A stretch of 64,000 bases of DNA from Chitinophaga niabensis (GTDB lineage Bacteria > Bacteroidota > Bacteroidia > Chitinophagales > Chitinophagaceae): assembly GCF_039545795.1 (NCBI RefSeq), contig NZ_CP154260.1, forward strand, positions 2,857,001 to 2,921,000. The letters run 5' to 3'. The first letter of the stretch is position 1. Each line of letters starts with the position of its first letter. This document shows, one piece after another, positions 1 to 9,922 of the stretch. Made by a program: the position numbers and the translations under genes. The notes under the pieces are model-generated. The model was not told the DNA's origin. It did not search any database and was given only the letters and a program-made list of their open reading frames with translations.

Positions 1-1
1 C

Positions 2-2002
2 ATAACAGTACCAAACAGGGCTCCGAACCTGGCGGCTATTGCCAATGTGGTGATGAAAACTACACAAGTTCGTCAGATAGCGATCACAGCTACTGATGAT
101 CCGGCTGATGTGCTCACGCTGTCTGCTACCGGCCTGCCTTCTTTTGCAACCCTGCAAACTACAGGCAACGGCACAGGAACAATCACGCTGAGCCCGATAG
201 CTGGTAACATTGGTACTTTCAACATTACCGTAAAAGCAGTAGACAACAATGGCCTGCAAAGCAGCCGTGACTTTACTGTGAAGGTTACTGATAACCTGCT
301 CACTTCCGTATTCGTTAAGTTTAACAGGGTGGAACCAGCTCCTGCCCCATGGAATAACTTCGAAACACAGGGACTTGCCGGCAGAGCCATCACCAATATC
401 CTGGATGAAACAGGTACTGCTACCCCTATCAGCGTTACTTTAGTTGATGGAATGGGCGGAGATAATAACAACGGTGCTGTTACAGGTAACAACACCGGCG
501 TATTCCCTGACGTGGTAATGAAAACTTACTACTTTGATCAGTCCGGTACACCAAAACGTATCCGTATCAGCGGTCTCAGCACCACTGCTACGGCCCGTTA
601 CAACCTGATATTCTTTGGATCACGTGAAGGCGTGACTGACAATAGGAACACGATCTATGCTGTAGGTGCCCAATCAGTAACATTGAATGCTGCCAGCAAT
701 ACAACCCAAACAGTTGCACTGAATGGCCTCTCTGCTGATGCAAGCGGTAATATAGAATTTACCTACCAACAGGCTCCGGGTTCATTCGCAGGTTACATGG
801 GTGCTTTGGTGATCCAGTCTTATGAGGACAATGGTATTCCGCTGGCTCCGGACAACCTGGTTACTTCAAACGCTACTACCAACTCCCTGAAACTCACCTG
901 GACTGATAAATCCAGCACTGAAACAGGTTTTGAACTCTGGCGTTCAACTGAAAGAAATGGTACTTATACGAAAGTAATTACCACAGCGGCCAATATTACT
1001 ACTTACACCAACACTGGTTTGGCTGCTAACACTACTTATTTCTATAAAGTAAGAGCTATCACCGCCGCTACACAATCACCATACAGTGCGATTGTTTCAG
1101 GCAGCACGCTTTCTTACAGCGTATACATCAACTTTAACACGGTGAATCCTGCTCCGGCTCCATGGAATAATACCAATGCACTGCCTTTTGAAGGACAGAC
1201 AATGGCTAATCCGAAAGACAACCTGGGCAACCCAACCAGCTTCAGCTGGACACTGCTGGAAAACTTTACAGGTACCAACCCTGCAGGTCAGCAAACAGGT
1301 AACAACTCAGGTATCTATCCGGACCTGGTGCTCGCTGAATCCTACTACGTAGAACCAGGCGATACCGCACGGATGCTGTTCACAGGAATGGATCAGTCTA
1401 AAGAATTCGCATTCACCTTCTTCGGCAGCCGTGGAAATGGAGGTACAAGAATTGGCGCATACAGTATCAATGGTGTAACAGTAACACTGGATGCAAACAA
1501 CAACACCAGCAACACGGTAACGATCGATAAAGTGGTACCAAATGCAGACGGCGAAGTACTGTTGAAAGTGTATGTGGCAAATGCTTATGGATACCTTAAC
1601 GCACTGGTGGTTAGCGCCAGCCCGAGAGAAGTAGATCCATTAGCCCGCCTGGCCTCCAGAGACAGGAACAGTGGTATCGGCAATGTTTACGATGCAACGG
1701 CTAAAACGAGCACTACATCAGCAGACAATGATGATCTCACTATCCACAGCGTGTATCCAAATCCGTTCAATACATTTGTGAACCTTTCTATCACACTGAA
1801 GAAACCTGCAAACAAAGCAGTGATCAGGTTAGTAGACCTTACAGGCCGCACCGTAGTGATGAAAGACCTGGGATCATTGAACGCAGGTACTTACAATCAA
1901 AGGATAGACCTGGGCGCACAACCACTCTCGAAAGGGGTATACCTGCTCCAATTATCAACAGACAGCAAACCGGGCAAAACGGTTAAACTGATCAAGAACT
2001 AA
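2..2002 (+). CDS. Secreted modular protein with FN3 and T9SS sorting domain (5' truncated)
   Basis: The reading frame is open to the left window edge, so the true start lies outside. Counting from Met at 47, the visible protein has a cadherin/Ig-like domain (about 1-85), a carbohydrate-binding-like beta domain (about 87-260), a fibronectin type III domain (about 265-355) and a second copy of the beta domain (about 357-525). Both copies open with a V(F/Y)(V/I)(K/N)FN...PAPAPWNN signature. The last 80 or so residues form a type IX secretion sorting domain: they begin VYPNPFN, continue through GVYLLQLST and end KTVKLIKN. It is therefore probably exported by T9SS and left on the surface or released. 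Related beta domains occur in the SGNH proteins at 16336-22820. No catalytic domain is visible, but one may lie upstream of the window. Confidence 0.85.
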   Translation: MTVPNRAPNLAAIANVVMKTTQVRQIAITATDDPADVLTLSATGLPSFATLQTTGNGTGTITLSPIAGNIGTFNITVKAVDNNGLQSSRDFTVKVTDNLLTSVFVKFNRVEPAPAPWNNFETQGLAGRAITNILDETGTATPISVTLVDGMGGDNNNGAVTGNNTGVFPDVVMKTYYFDQSGTPKRIRISGLSTTATARYNLIFFGSREGVTDNRNTIYAVGAQSVTLNAASNTTQTVALNGLSADASGNIEFTYQQAPGSFAGYMGALVIQSYEDNGIPLAPDNLVTSNATTNSLKLTWTDKSSTETGFELWRSTERNGTYTKVITTAANITTYTNTGLAANTTYFYKVRAITAATQSPYSAIVSGSTLSYSVYINFNTVNPAPAPWNNTNALPFEGQTMANPKDNLGNPTSFSWTLLENFTGTNPAGQQTGNNSGIYPDLVLAESYYVEPGDTARMLFTGMDQSKEFAFTFFGSRGNGGTRIGAYSINGVTVTLDANNNTSNTVTIDKVVPNADGEVLLKVYVANAYGYLNALVVSASPREVDPLARLASRDRNSGIGNVYDATAKTSTTSADNDDLTIHSVYPNPFNTFVNLSITLKKPANKAVIRLVDLTGRTVVMKDLGSLNAGTYNQRIDLGAQPLSKGVYLLQLSTDSKPGKTVKLIKN

Positions 2003-2027
2003 CAAGATTCTTTAACAATAAAAACTT

Positions 2028-2058
2028 AAAAAATCCGGTCATATGTACCGGATTTTTT
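2028..2058 (+). terminator. Intrinsic terminator after the T9SS protein
   Basis: A 12-bp perfect inverted repeat (AAAAAATCCGGT / ACCGGATTTTTT) with a 7-nt loop and a terminal T run lies 26 nt after the stop codon. It separates the secreted-protein gene from the GMC oxidoreductase gene, whose ATG follows 14 nt later. Confidence 0.8.
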
Positions 2059-2071
2059 AATTTAGCTGAAT

Positions 2072-3769
2072 ATGAACCTGAACATTAAAGCGGAAGAACA
2101 GCAAACTTATGATGCCATTGTGATCGGATCAGGAATTAGTGGCGGCTGGGCCGCCAAGGAACTTTGCGGGAAAGGCTTAAAGGTATTGCTGTTGGAAAGA
2201 GGGCGGAATGTGGAACATGTGAAGGATTACCCCACCGCTACCATGAACCCCTGGGATTTTCCGCACCGCCTGGTGAATCCGGAAAAGGACATGGAAGAAG
2301 ATCCCATCCAGGGAAAAGCTTATGATGAAAGCAGCAAACATTTTTTCGTACGTGATAAAGAACATCCCTACGTACAGGAGAAACCCTTTAGCTGGGTACG
2401 GGGCTACCATGTAGGCGGCAGGTCCCTTACCTGGGGGCGCCAGTGTTACCGCCTCAGCGACCTGGATTTTGAAGCAAATGCAAAAGACGGGCATGGTGTT
2501 GACTGGCCGATCCGTTACAAGGATATCGCTCCCTGGTACGATTATGTGGAAACATTTGCCGGCATCAGCGGGCAGGCAGAAGGTTTACCCCAGTTGCCGG
2601 ACGGGCAGTTCCTCCCTCCCATGGAAATGAACTGCGTGGAACTGCACCTGAAAAACAAAGTGCGGGAAAAGTTTAAAGACCGCCTGGTAACCATTGCAAG
2701 GGTAGCCAATCTCACCAAAGGATGGAACGGCAGAGGCCCCTGCCAGTTCAGGAACCTCTGCCACCGGGGTTGCCCATTCGGCGGTTACTTCAGCAGCAAC
2801 TCGGCTACACTGCCGGCTGCCATGGCTACAGGGAACTTAACCCTTCGCCCCTTCAGTACCGTGAGTGAGATCATTTACGATAAGGAAACCAAAAAAGCCA
2901 AAGGCGTACGTGTAATTGATACCGAAACAAAAGAAACCACCGAGTTCTTTGCCCGGATCATCTTCCTGAACGCCTCCACTATTGCCTCAGCTTCCATATT
3001 GCTGCAGTCTAAGTCTGAAGTATTCCCGAACGGCCTGGGTAATAACCAGGACCTGGTAGGCAGGCACCTGATGGACCATCACTTCAAAGTAGGGGCCATG
3101 GGTGAGTTTAAGGGATATGAGGATCAGTATTACAAAGGCAGGAGGCCTACGGGCATTTACATCCCCCGCTTCCGGAATATCAATGATGCTACCCGCAGGG
3201 AGGACTATATCAGGGGATTTGGTTACCAGGGATATGCAGAACGGGAAGCCTGGAATGATGCTTATACCCTGGATGGTTACGGAGAAGATTTCAAAAAAGA
3301 GATCACCAAACCCGGTAAATGGGTGATGTGGATGGCAGCATGGGGAGAAACGTTACCATATGCAGATAATCGCATTACACTGGATGAAAGCAGGAAAGAC
3401 GCATGGGGATTGCCTTTAGTGAAGATCAGTTTCGAAATAAAGGAGAATGAAAAAGCCATGCGGAAAGATATGCAGGGCAGTGCTGTTGAAATGCTGGAAA
3501 AAGCGGGCTTTCACAATATCTCCGGTTTTGATTATGATTATATCGGCGGAGAATGCGTACATGAAATGGGCACGGTGAGAATGGGACTGGATCCCAAAAC
3601 CTCCGTACTGAACAAATGGAACCAGGTACACGAAGTGCCTAACCTGTTCATTACAGACGGTAGCTGTATGACCTCTTCCGCTACGCAGAATCCTTCGCTC
3701 ACTTATATGGCACTCACCGCCAGGGCCTGTGATCATGCGGCAGAAGAAATGAAGAAGCAGAACCTGTAA
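2072..3769 (+). CDS. GMC family FAD-dependent oxidoreductase
   Basis: This is a 565-aa flavoprotein dehydrogenase of the glucose-methanol-choline family, which oxidises alcohol groups of sugars or polyols. The FAD-binding Rossmann motif IGSGISGGWAAKEL lies near residue 18 and is followed by the acidic ribose-binding E in LLLERG. A Cys-containing stretch (GPCQFRNLCHRGCPFGG, about 225-241) and the C-terminal GMC block (HEMGTVRMG, then NLFITDGS and TQNPSLTYMALTARA) are intact. Such enzymes in Bacteroidota are often paired with a small gluconate-2-dehydrogenase-type subunit 3. None is adjacent here, so the electron acceptor and substrate are unknown. No signal peptide is visible. The gene stands alone between two terminators. 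Confidence 0.9.
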   Translation: MNLNIKAEEQQTYDAIVIGSGISGGWAAKELCGKGLKVLLLERGRNVEHVKDYPTATMNPWDFPHRLVNPEKDMEEDPIQGKAYDESSKHFFVRDKEHPYVQEKPFSWVRGYHVGGRSLTWGRQCYRLSDLDFEANAKDGHGVDWPIRYKDIAPWYDYVETFAGISGQAEGLPQLPDGQFLPPMEMNCVELHLKNKVREKFKDRLVTIARVANLTKGWNGRGPCQFRNLCHRGCPFGGYFSSNSATLPAAMATGNLTLRPFSTVSEIIYDKETKKAKGVRVIDTETKETTEFFARIIFLNASTIASASILLQSKSEVFPNGLGNNQDLVGRHLMDHHFKVGAMGEFKGYEDQYYKGRRPTGIYIPRFRNINDATRREDYIRGFGYQGYAEREAWNDAYTLDGYGEDFKKEITKPGKWVMWMAAWGETLPYADNRITLDESRKDAWGLPLVKISFEIKENEKAMRKDMQGSAVEMLEKAGFHNISGFDYDYIGGECVHEMGTVRMGLDPKTSVLNKWNQVHEVPNLFITDGSCMTSSATQNPSLTYMALTARACDHAAEEMKKQNL

Positions 3770-3794
3770 AACATCTAAACAAATACCTTAAAAT

Positions 3795-3832
3795 AAAAAG
3801 GGCGCTGATCATTAAGAACAGCGCCCTTTTTT
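3795..3832. terminator. Bidirectional intrinsic terminator between GMC oxidoreductase and metK
   Basis: A 13-bp stem (AAAAAGGGCGCTG / CAGCGCCCTTTTT) with an 11-nt loop has an A run on one side and a T run on the other. It can therefore end transcription from both converging genes. Confidence 0.9.
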
Positions 3833-3844
3833 AAGATTCGTTTA

Positions 3845-5098
3845 TTAAAGACCGAAGGCCTGTTTCACTTTCTCTACATAGTCCAGTTTCTCCCATGTGA
3901 ACAGTTCCACTTCTACTTTCTTTTCTGATTTTTTGCCAGCGTTGAAAGTTTTGGTGATCACCTTGCTTTCACGGCCCATGTGACCATAAGCAGCAGTTTC
4001 TGCATAGATCGGGTTACGCAGTTTCAGGCGTTGCTCGATAGCGTAAGGACGCAGGTCAAACACCTGTTCTACCTGGCGGGCAATCTCACCATCGTTCAGC
4101 TTTACTTTGGCTGTACCATAAGTATCTACAAATACGCCGCATGGTTTAGCTACACCGATAGCATAAGAAACCTGTACCAGTACTTCATCGCAAACGCCGG
4201 CAGCTACCAGGTTCTTTGCAATGTGACGGGTAGCGTATGCTGCAGAGCGGTCTACCTTGGAAGGATCTTTACCGGAGAATGCACCACCACCGTGCGCACC
4301 TTTACCACCATAGGTATCTACGATGATCTTACGGCCTGTTAAACCGGTATCACCGTGTGGTCCACCGATTACGAACTTACCGGTTGGGTTGATGTGATAA
4401 GTGATCTTATCCGTGAACAGTCCTTGCAGTTCTGGTTTCAGTTGTGCTTTAACACGTGGGATCAGGATGTTGATCATATCCTGTTTGATCTTGTCCAGCA
4501 TTTGCTGGTCCTTGTCAAAATCATCGTGTTGGGTAGAAATAACGATCGTATCGATACGAACGGGTTTATTATCGTCAGAGTACTCGATCGTTACCTGGGA
4601 TTTAGCATCAGGGCGGAGGTACTTGATATCTTTATTTTCGCGGCGGAGTGCAGCAAGTTCGATCAGCAGTTTGTGAGCGAGGTCCAATGCCAGGGGCATG
4701 TAGTTCTCAGTTTCACGGGTTGCATAACCAAACATCATACCCTGGTCGCCTGCACCTTGTTCTTCCGGGCTTTGACGAACCACACCCTGGTTGATATCAG
4801 GAGATTGTTCGTGAATAGCGGAAAGGATACCGCAGGAATTTGCTTCGAACATGTATTCGCTCTTGGTATAACCAATCTTGCGGATCACTTCACGTGCAAT
4901 GTCCTGAACGTCCAGATAAGCTTCAGATTTAACCTCACCCGCCAATACAACCTGACCAGTTGTTACAAGCGTTTCGCAAGCTACTTTGGAAGTAGTGTCA
5001 TACGCGAGGAAATTATCGATCAGTGCATCTGATATTTGGTCGGCAACTTTATCCGGATGCCCTTCTGAAACGGATTCTGAGGTAAATAAGTACGGCAT
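3845..5098 (-). CDS. metK: S-adenosylmethionine synthase
   Basis: MetK (EC 2.5.1.6) makes S-adenosylmethionine from methionine and ATP in the cytosol. The 417-aa protein has the family length. The N-terminal ATP/methionine-binding block ([20 protein letters not shown]) is present, as are [13 protein letters not shown] (about residue 120) and the phosphate-binding loop [19 protein letters not shown] (about 275). Its ATG is only 20 nt downstream of the DUF4270 stop codon, so it is probably co-transcribed with the two genes upstream of it. This is a familiar type of essential gene and the assignment is firm. Confidence 0.98.
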   Translation of the reverse strand: MPYLFTSESVSEGHPDKVADQISDALIDNFLAYDTTSKVACETLVTTGQVVLAGEVKSEAYLDVQDIAREVIRKIGYTKSEYMFEANSCGILSAIHEQSPDINQGVVRQSPEEQGAGDQGMMFGYATRETENYMPLALDLAHKLLIELAALRRENKDIKYLRPDAKSQVTIEYSDDNKPVRIDTIVISTQHDDFDKDQQMLDKIKQDMINILIPRVKAQLKPELQGLFTDKITYHINPTGKFVIGGPHGDTGLTGRKIIVDTYGGKGAHGGGAFSGKDPSKVDRSAAYATRHIAKNLVAAGVCDEVLVQVSYAIGVAKPCGVFVDTYGTAKVKLNDGEIARQVEQVFDLRPYAIEQRLKLRNPIYAETAAYGHMGRESKVITKTFNAGKKSEKKVEVELFTWEKLDYVEKVKQAFGL

Positions 5099-5118
5099 AA
5101 AATTAAAAATTCTGAAGA

Positions 5119-6486
5119 TTATAGTTGAGTATAAATTATTCTTAGTTTGGCATTGATAGGCGGAGTACCTGTACCACCTCCCAGTTTCACACTCCTCATG
5201 TCTATCTGGTGCCTGTTGGAGATGGCTTCCAGTTTGAACACCGAATTATCTAATTTCTTGTCCAGCATGAACTGCAAATGCCGCGCAATATTAAACTTAT
5301 ATTGCACAACTTCAATGCCTCCTATATTAGAAATGACGGTTCTATTACCACCGAAATAAGCGAGATCAGGATTGGAAGGGTTACCGTAGTCTACGATATA
5401 ACCAAGACTGTCGTGTGTGATGTATCTCCAAAGGAATAACTGGTCCGGATCCGTAAAGATCTTTTCCTTACCGGCCAGGTTGCTGTTGATCTTTGTGAAC
5501 ACCAGTTCAGCCTTGTTGATAATGGCCTTGGGGAAGTTTTCTATACCAGGGATCTGGAATTTGGTGTAGATACCCGGAGCTTCCTGCAAATAGATGGCCG
5601 TATCCCCTGTTGGTTTGTTGGTATTGAGGAAAGGCGCTACCTGTGAGTTCGTGTAATTACGGGTAAAGTAATTAGCATGCGGGCTGTAGTATTGCTGGAA
5701 AGGGAAGTTCGCAATCAGCGAGTCTTCCGTAGAGTTCTTATAATAAACGGAAATACGGGTATCGCCCTTGTTCAGGTTTACGAAGAGCATGGTTTTGCTC
5801 ACGTTGGTATCCGGAACAATCGCCAATCCCTTCAGGAAGTCTCTGAAAGTAGTATCGTCTTTAAAGGCACCATCCGCACGTTGCTGCAATAACAGGTTAC
5901 CGAAGGCTGCACTCAGCGGGATCCGCAGCGCAGGCGCCTGTTTTACCCCGTAAATAGAGAGGGAATCCTTAGGGTACACCGGGAAAGCCGTCACATTTGC
6001 CAGCAATTCACCCTGGTCGTAACTCAAAGGCCTTGTGTAACTGTAATTAGAGTCTGCTTTGAAACCCGGCTCATTCATCCGGTACACTCTCAGGTTCATG
6101 CCCTGGTTCTCACCATACCAAAGGGTATCACATCCTATATATAATACAACGGAATCCAGCGTTTGGCCGGTTCCTGCAAAGGAGAATTCTAATTTGGGAA
6201 GACCTACGCCGGTATAAAGGAAACCACTTGATTTACCGAAAACAGGATTGTCTGTAATGCTTCCAAGCGCTGCGCCATAGTTGGCCTGACCGGTACGAAT
6301 ACTGGAATCCGCTTCCTGTATGTTCATGGTGATCAGGTTATTGATCGTTGTATCTTTTACGGTTACTTTGTCTGAACCTGGGATAAGGTCCTTACCCAGG
6401 ATGGTGGATTCATTACAACCGGTAAATGCATATAACGCTGTTAAGAAAGCAGCACTATAGCCAAGGTTCCTGAAATTGATCTTCAC
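5119..6486 (-). CDS. DUF4270 family lipoprotein
   Basis: This is a predicted outer-membrane lipoprotein of the Bacteroidota DUF4270 family, whose function is unknown. The frame is open from an ATG at 6555, but I prefer the GTG at 6486. From there the protein begins with a short lipoprotein signal peptide ending YAFTGC (Cys 24). The mature part follows the family pattern: [20 protein letters not shown], a [18 protein letters not shown] segment, and a beta-rich remainder ending in [14 protein letters not shown]. It lies between the GT5-like gene (28 nt upstream of the longer ATG frame) and metK (20 nt downstream). The start choice is uncertain. Confidence 0.8.
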   Translation of the reverse strand: MKINFRNLGYSAAFLTALYAFTGCNESTILGKDLIPGSDKVTVKDTTINNLITMNIQEADSSIRTGQANYGAALGSITDNPVFGKSSGFLYTGVGLPKLEFSFAGTGQTLDSVVLYIGCDTLWYGENQGMNLRVYRMNEPGFKADSNYSYTRPLSYDQGELLANVTAFPVYPKDSLSIYGVKQAPALRIPLSAAFGNLLLQQRADGAFKDDTTFRDFLKGLAIVPDTNVSKTMLFVNLNKGDTRISVYYKNSTEDSLIANFPFQQYYSPHANYFTRNYTNSQVAPFLNTNKPTGDTAIYLQEAPGIYTKFQIPGIENFPKAIINKAELVFTKINSNLAGKEKIFTDPDQLFLWRYITHDSLGYIVDYGNPSNPDLAYFGGNRTVISNIGGIEVVQYKFNIARHLQFMLDKKLDNSVFKLEAISNRHQIDMRSVKLGGGTGTPPINAKLRIIYTQL

Positions 6487-6583
6487 GTAGTTTGGTTTGA
6501 AGAAAAGAAAAACTAAAAATAAAAAGTAAAACGCAGGAACGGTAAAAACCGTCAAGTTTTAACTTTTCGTTTTAATGGCTGAC

Positions 6584-7405
6584 TTATTTTAAGCCCAATA
6601 ATTGATGATAAAGCTGCAGATAGTCTGCCAGATCTTCATTGTCCTTTTTATAAGGAACGATGATCTTACCTTTTTCTGCTTTCATTTCGTCCACCAACTT
6701 TTTGTCCGACTTGTCGCTGGCCACTACCACCGCATCGGCATATTTGCATGCTCCTTTATTCAGCGCAGCATTGGTTCCTTCTTTATATAATTCCAGGTCT
6801 TTTTCTTTGATCTGGTTACTGATGATCGCTTTTTTCAGGAAAGTAGCGCCTAATTTCTCTTTAAATGAATTAGGCTCTAAAGAAAATACCGTTTTTGAAT
6901 GGGCAAAAACGGGTTCTTTTTTATACGCCGTTTTTAAGTAAACGGGGATGAGGGAGGTCATCCAGCCACTGCAATGGATAATGTCCGGAGGCCAGCCAAA
7001 TTTCTTTACGGTTTCCAGCGCGCCTTTGCAAAAGAAGATCTCACGGGCTGCATTGTCATCGTAAAATTTTCCGTCATCATCGTTAAATACCGCTTTGCGT
7101 TTGAAATAATCTTCATTGTCCAGGAAGTAAACCTGCAACCTAGCATTAGGTAAGGAAGCAACCTTGATGATCAGCGGATAATCATCCCCGTCAATCACAA
7201 TGTTGATCCCCGAAAGGCGCACCACTTCATGCAATCTATGCCTGCGTTCATTAATACTTCCAAACCTCGGCATGATAACCCTCACCTCCAGACCGGCCTC
7301 ATTTGATTTAATCGCCATCTTATTGACCATCGCCGCATAATCACTCAATTCAAGATAAGGCGACATCTCCTGGGCAATAAAAAGAATTCGTTTCTTTGTG
7401 GACAT
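6584..7405 (-). CDS. Half-length GT5 (glycogen/starch synthase N-domain) protein
   Basis: This 273-aa protein resembles only the N-terminal Rossmann half of GT5 glycogen/starch synthases, which are usually near 480 aa. It opens with KRILFIAQEMSPYLELSDYA and contains PDIIHCSGWMTSLIPVYLKT, the counterpart of the synthase segment around the conserved histidine (HCHDW-type). The ADP-glucose-binding KxGG motif that follows the first strand in GlgA is replaced by ELSD, and the C-terminal catalytic half is absent. It is therefore unlikely to be an active synthase by itself; a binding, regulatory or scaffold role is possible. It is the first gene of a likely unit with the DUF4270 gene and metK, divergent from panC. 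Confidence 0.75.
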   Translation of the reverse strand: MSTKKRILFIAQEMSPYLELSDYAAMVNKMAIKSNEAGLEVRVIMPRFGSINERRHRLHEVVRLSGINIVIDGDDYPLIIKVASLPNARLQVYFLDNEDYFKRKAVFNDDDGKFYDDNAAREIFFCKGALETVKKFGWPPDIIHCSGWMTSLIPVYLKTAYKKEPVFAHSKTVFSLEPNSFKEKLGATFLKKAIISNQIKEKDLELYKEGTNAALNKGACKYADAVVVASDKSDKKLVDEMKAEKGKIIVPYKKDNEDLADYLQLYHQLLGLK

Positions 7406-7446
7406 TTAATGCTGATTATTAATGCAGTTATTTTTAATTTGGCTTG

Positions 7447-7481
7447 CAAAACTACTAAATTTTTAGGTAAAATTGGCCAAA
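7447..7481 (-). promoter_or_regulatory. Bacteroidota-type promoter for the GT5-like/DUF4270/metK unit
   Basis: Read on the reverse strand, TTTG (7481-7478) is followed after 23 nt by TAGTTTTG (7454-7447), which fits the Bacteroidota -33/-7 pattern TTTG...TAnnTTTG. The -7 box lies about 40 nt before the ATG at 7405. This is a motif match only. Confidence 0.5.
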
Positions 7482-7515
7482 TTGTCACTTTTAACATCCT
7501 TTTAAGCAAAGGTTT

Positions 7516-8370
7516 ATGTATCTATTCAAACAGGTAGCGGATCTGAGAGAGGCGCTGGAACACGAAAAAAAGGCAGGAAAACGGATCGGATTCGTTCCCA
7601 CCATGGGAGCACTGCACCAGGGCCACATTTCCCTCATTAGGGAAGCTAAAGCATTGACGGACATAGTAGTATGCAGCATTTTTGTAAATCCTACACAATT
7701 TAATGATCCCAAAGATTTTGAGAAATATCCCATCACCATCAAAGAAGATATTCTTAAATTAAATTATGCGGAAACAGATCTATTATTTATACCATCCGTG
7801 GCAGAGATGTACCCCGAAGGTGTGAACGGGCTTCACCTGCATTACGACTTCGGCTACGTAGAAACCGTGCTGGAAGGCGCTTTTCGCAAAAACCATTTCC
7901 AGGGTGTGGGAATTGTGGTGCATAAACTACTGGAGATTGTTCAACCCGATGATCTTTTTATGGGACAAAAGGATTTTCAGCAATGCATGATTATCAAGCG
8001 TTTACTGGAAATAACGGAAATTCCGTCCAAATTACACATATGCCCTACCCTGCGGGAAAATGATGGTTTGGCCATGAGCAGCCGGAATATGCGCCTCAGC
8101 CAGACAGAAAGGCAAACCGCCACGCAGATCAGCCGTACTTTAACCTATATGAAGGAACATATCCGGCAGCTGCCCTTTGATATTTTAAAGCAGAATGCGC
8201 ACCAGCAGTTACAAGATGCTGGTTTTCAGCCTGATTATGTTGAAATTGCAGATGCAGACAACCTGCAGTTACTGGATAAACCCATTAACAAAGAGATGGT
8301 GATGCTCATTGCTGCCAAATTGGGTGAGATCCGGCTGATCGATAATATGATCATCCCTCCGGTGGCATAA
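7516..8370 (+). CDS. panC: Pantothenate synthetase (pantoate--beta-alanine ligase)
   Basis: PanC (EC 6.3.2.1) joins pantoate and beta-alanine with ATP, the last step of pantothenate synthesis. At 284 aa it has the family length. The nucleotidyl-transferase motif GFVPTMGALHQGHISL (about 25-40) contains the HxGH pair, VNPTQFN is present near 60, and the MSSRN loop (about 190) corresponds to the KMSKS-like motif. FMGQKDFQQ, the pantoate-binding region, is also present. It starts a forward run that also carries panD and panB. The assignment is firm. Confidence 0.97.
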   Translation: MYLFKQVADLREALEHEKKAGKRIGFVPTMGALHQGHISLIREAKALTDIVVCSIFVNPTQFNDPKDFEKYPITIKEDILKLNYAETDLLFIPSVAEMYPEGVNGLHLHYDFGYVETVLEGAFRKNHFQGVGIVVHKLLEIVQPDDLFMGQKDFQQCMIIKRLLEITEIPSKLHICPTLRENDGLAMSSRNMRLSQTERQTATQISRTLTYMKEHIRQLPFDILKQNAHQQLQDAGFQPDYVEIADADNLQLLDKPINKEMVMLIAAKLGEIRLIDNMIIPPVA

Positions 8371-8434
8371 ATCCTCCTGTCATAACAAAATCATAAAAGC
8401 AGCCGCACTGTCTTCCTATTATATAAAATTCCTC

Positions 8435-8442
8435 TACCTTTG
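8435..8442 (+). promoter_or_regulatory. Candidate -7 box upstream of panD
   Basis: TACCTTTG matches the Bacteroidota -7 consensus TAnnTTTG and ends 17 nt before the panD ATG. No convincing -33 TTTG is visible at the expected distance, so panD may also be read from upstream of panC. Confidence 0.4.
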
Positions 8443-8459
8443 CGGACTACACAAGAAAT

Positions 8460-8804
8460 ATGTTGATCGAAATTCTGAAATCTAAGATTCACAGGGCGGT
8501 AATTACGGAAGCCAATCTGAACTACGTGGGCAGTATCACTATAGATGAAGATCTGATGGATGCCGCCAACCTGATCACTAATGAGAAAGTGCAGGTAGTG
8601 AACGTAAACAATGGCGAACGCCTGGAAACGTATGTCATTAAAGGCAAACGCGGCTCCGGCGTAATATGCATGAACGGCCCCGCAGCGCGTCTCGTGCAGG
8701 TAGGTGATGTAGTGATCATTATATCCTATGCCACCATAGATTTCGAAGAAGCAAAAAAATTCACTCCTGTAGCCGTTTTCCCAAAAGAAGGCAATAAACT
8801 CTAG
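8460..8804 (+). CDS. panD: Aspartate 1-decarboxylase proenzyme
   Basis: PanD (EC 4.1.1.11) makes beta-alanine from aspartate for pantothenate synthesis. The 114-aa proenzyme has the expected size. The self-cleavage site is clear: [12 protein letters not shown] has Gly24-Ser25, where cleavage leaves a pyruvoyl group on the new N-terminus. The conserved [17 protein letters not shown] and NGPAAR segments follow. Its product is the substrate of PanC, encoded 89 nt upstream, and the membrane protein gene begins 11 nt downstream. Confidence 0.97.
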   Translation: MLIEILKSKIHRAVITEANLNYVGSITIDEDLMDAANLITNEKVQVVNVNNGERLETYVIKGKRGSGVICMNGPAARLVQVGDVVIIISYATIDFEEAKKFTPVAVFPKEGNKL

Positions 8805-8815
8805 AGAGGTTCTAT

Positions 8816-9814
8816 ATGGCCATGCCCAAAGCGCTTAAAAATGTACTGAAATTCCTTGTTTTTTTAAGCATTGGACTGCTCATGATCTGGCTTGCCCTGA
8901 AGGACATGACACCTAAGGATTACCAGGACGTGAAGACCGCTTTCCTGAGCGGCAATTACTGGCTCATCATCCCCGCTTTCATCATCGGCATAGGCAGCCA
9001 CCTCTCCCGTGCACTCCGCTGGCGGATCCTCATAGAAACACAGGGTTTTAAACCCGGCGTGCTCAATACCTTTTTTGCCGTGATGGTAGGTTACCTCGTG
9101 AATATGGGCGTACCCCGCCTCGGCGAGATTGCCCGTTGCGGTGTGCTGGCCAATTACGAAAAGATCCCGGCGGACAAGCTGATAGGTACCATGATCGCTG
9201 AAAGAGCACTGGACCTTTGCTGCCTCATGCTCGTTTTCCTCATTTGCTTTCTCCTGCAGATAGATATCGTAGTGGCCTTCCTGAATGCAGAAGTATGGCC
9301 CAACATGGCTAAAACAGACGGCTCCAAACTCCTTCTTATAGGAGTGATCGCACTGGCAGTAATAGGCATCCTTATTTTCCTTTTCAAACGTTTTGCGGCT
9401 TCCAAAGCTGCCATCAAATTACGCGCTTTAATGAAGGGTGTACTGGCCGGCATACTTTCCATTGGTAAAATGGATAAAAAGAAGCTCTTCTGGTTCATTA
9501 TACATACACTCTGCATCTGGGCGCAGTACCTGGCCATGTTGTATGTAGGTTTCCTTTGCCTCCCCGCTACCCGGGAACTGGGCTTCACCGCAGCACTTAC
9601 CGTACTGGCATTAGGCAGTATAGCCATGATCGTTAGTCCGGGTGGCATAGGTGTATATCCTTACCTTGTTCAGAAAACACTCCTCTTATATAATATCGCA
9701 CTTCCCATCGGCTGGGCTTTCGGCTGGATCATCTGGGGTGCGCAAACCCTGCTTATCTGCCTGCTGGGGCTTATGTCATTTATCTGGCTGCCCATTCACA
9801 ACAAAAAAGCGTAA
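8816..9814 (+). CDS. Flippase-like integral membrane protein (UPF0104/LPG synthase TM domain)
   Basis: This 332-aa polytopic membrane protein belongs to the lysylphosphatidylglycerol-synthase transmembrane (AglD/UPF0104) family. Family features include an early GIGSHLSRALRWRILIE segment, GYLVNMGVPRLGEIARC and IAERALDLCCLMLVFL. A C-terminal VSPGGIGVYPYLVQ loop follows. I count about seven to eight hydrophobic segments. The soluble catalytic domain of true MprF is absent, so it is better called a flippase-like protein of unknown lipid substrate. It begins 11 nt after panD, which suggests co-transcription, but no link with pantothenate synthesis is known to me. Confidence 0.85.
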   Translation: MAMPKALKNVLKFLVFLSIGLLMIWLALKDMTPKDYQDVKTAFLSGNYWLIIPAFIIGIGSHLSRALRWRILIETQGFKPGVLNTFFAVMVGYLVNMGVPRLGEIARCGVLANYEKIPADKLIGTMIAERALDLCCLMLVFLICFLLQIDIVVAFLNAEVWPNMAKTDGSKLLLIGVIALAVIGILIFLFKRFAASKAAIKLRALMKGVLAGILSIGKMDKKKLFWFIIHTLCIWAQYLAMLYVGFLCLPATRELGFTAALTVLALGSIAMIVSPGGIGVYPYLVQKTLLLYNIALPIGWAFGWIIWGAQTLLICLLGLMSFIWLPIHNKKA

Positions 9815-9922
9815 CTTAATAATAAGTTAACACCGGCTATACAGTCTGGCGATCAGTTTTTTATAACTTTTGCGGGCAATCTGACTATAGCCCTTGCAAT
9901 GCTTCTGTAAAAACATGTGAAT

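Noticed and set aside
4355..5032. Long forward ORF (225 aa) opposite metK
   Set aside because: It lies wholly antisense to the strongly conserved metK frame and has no recognisable protein features; it is a shadow of the coding strand.
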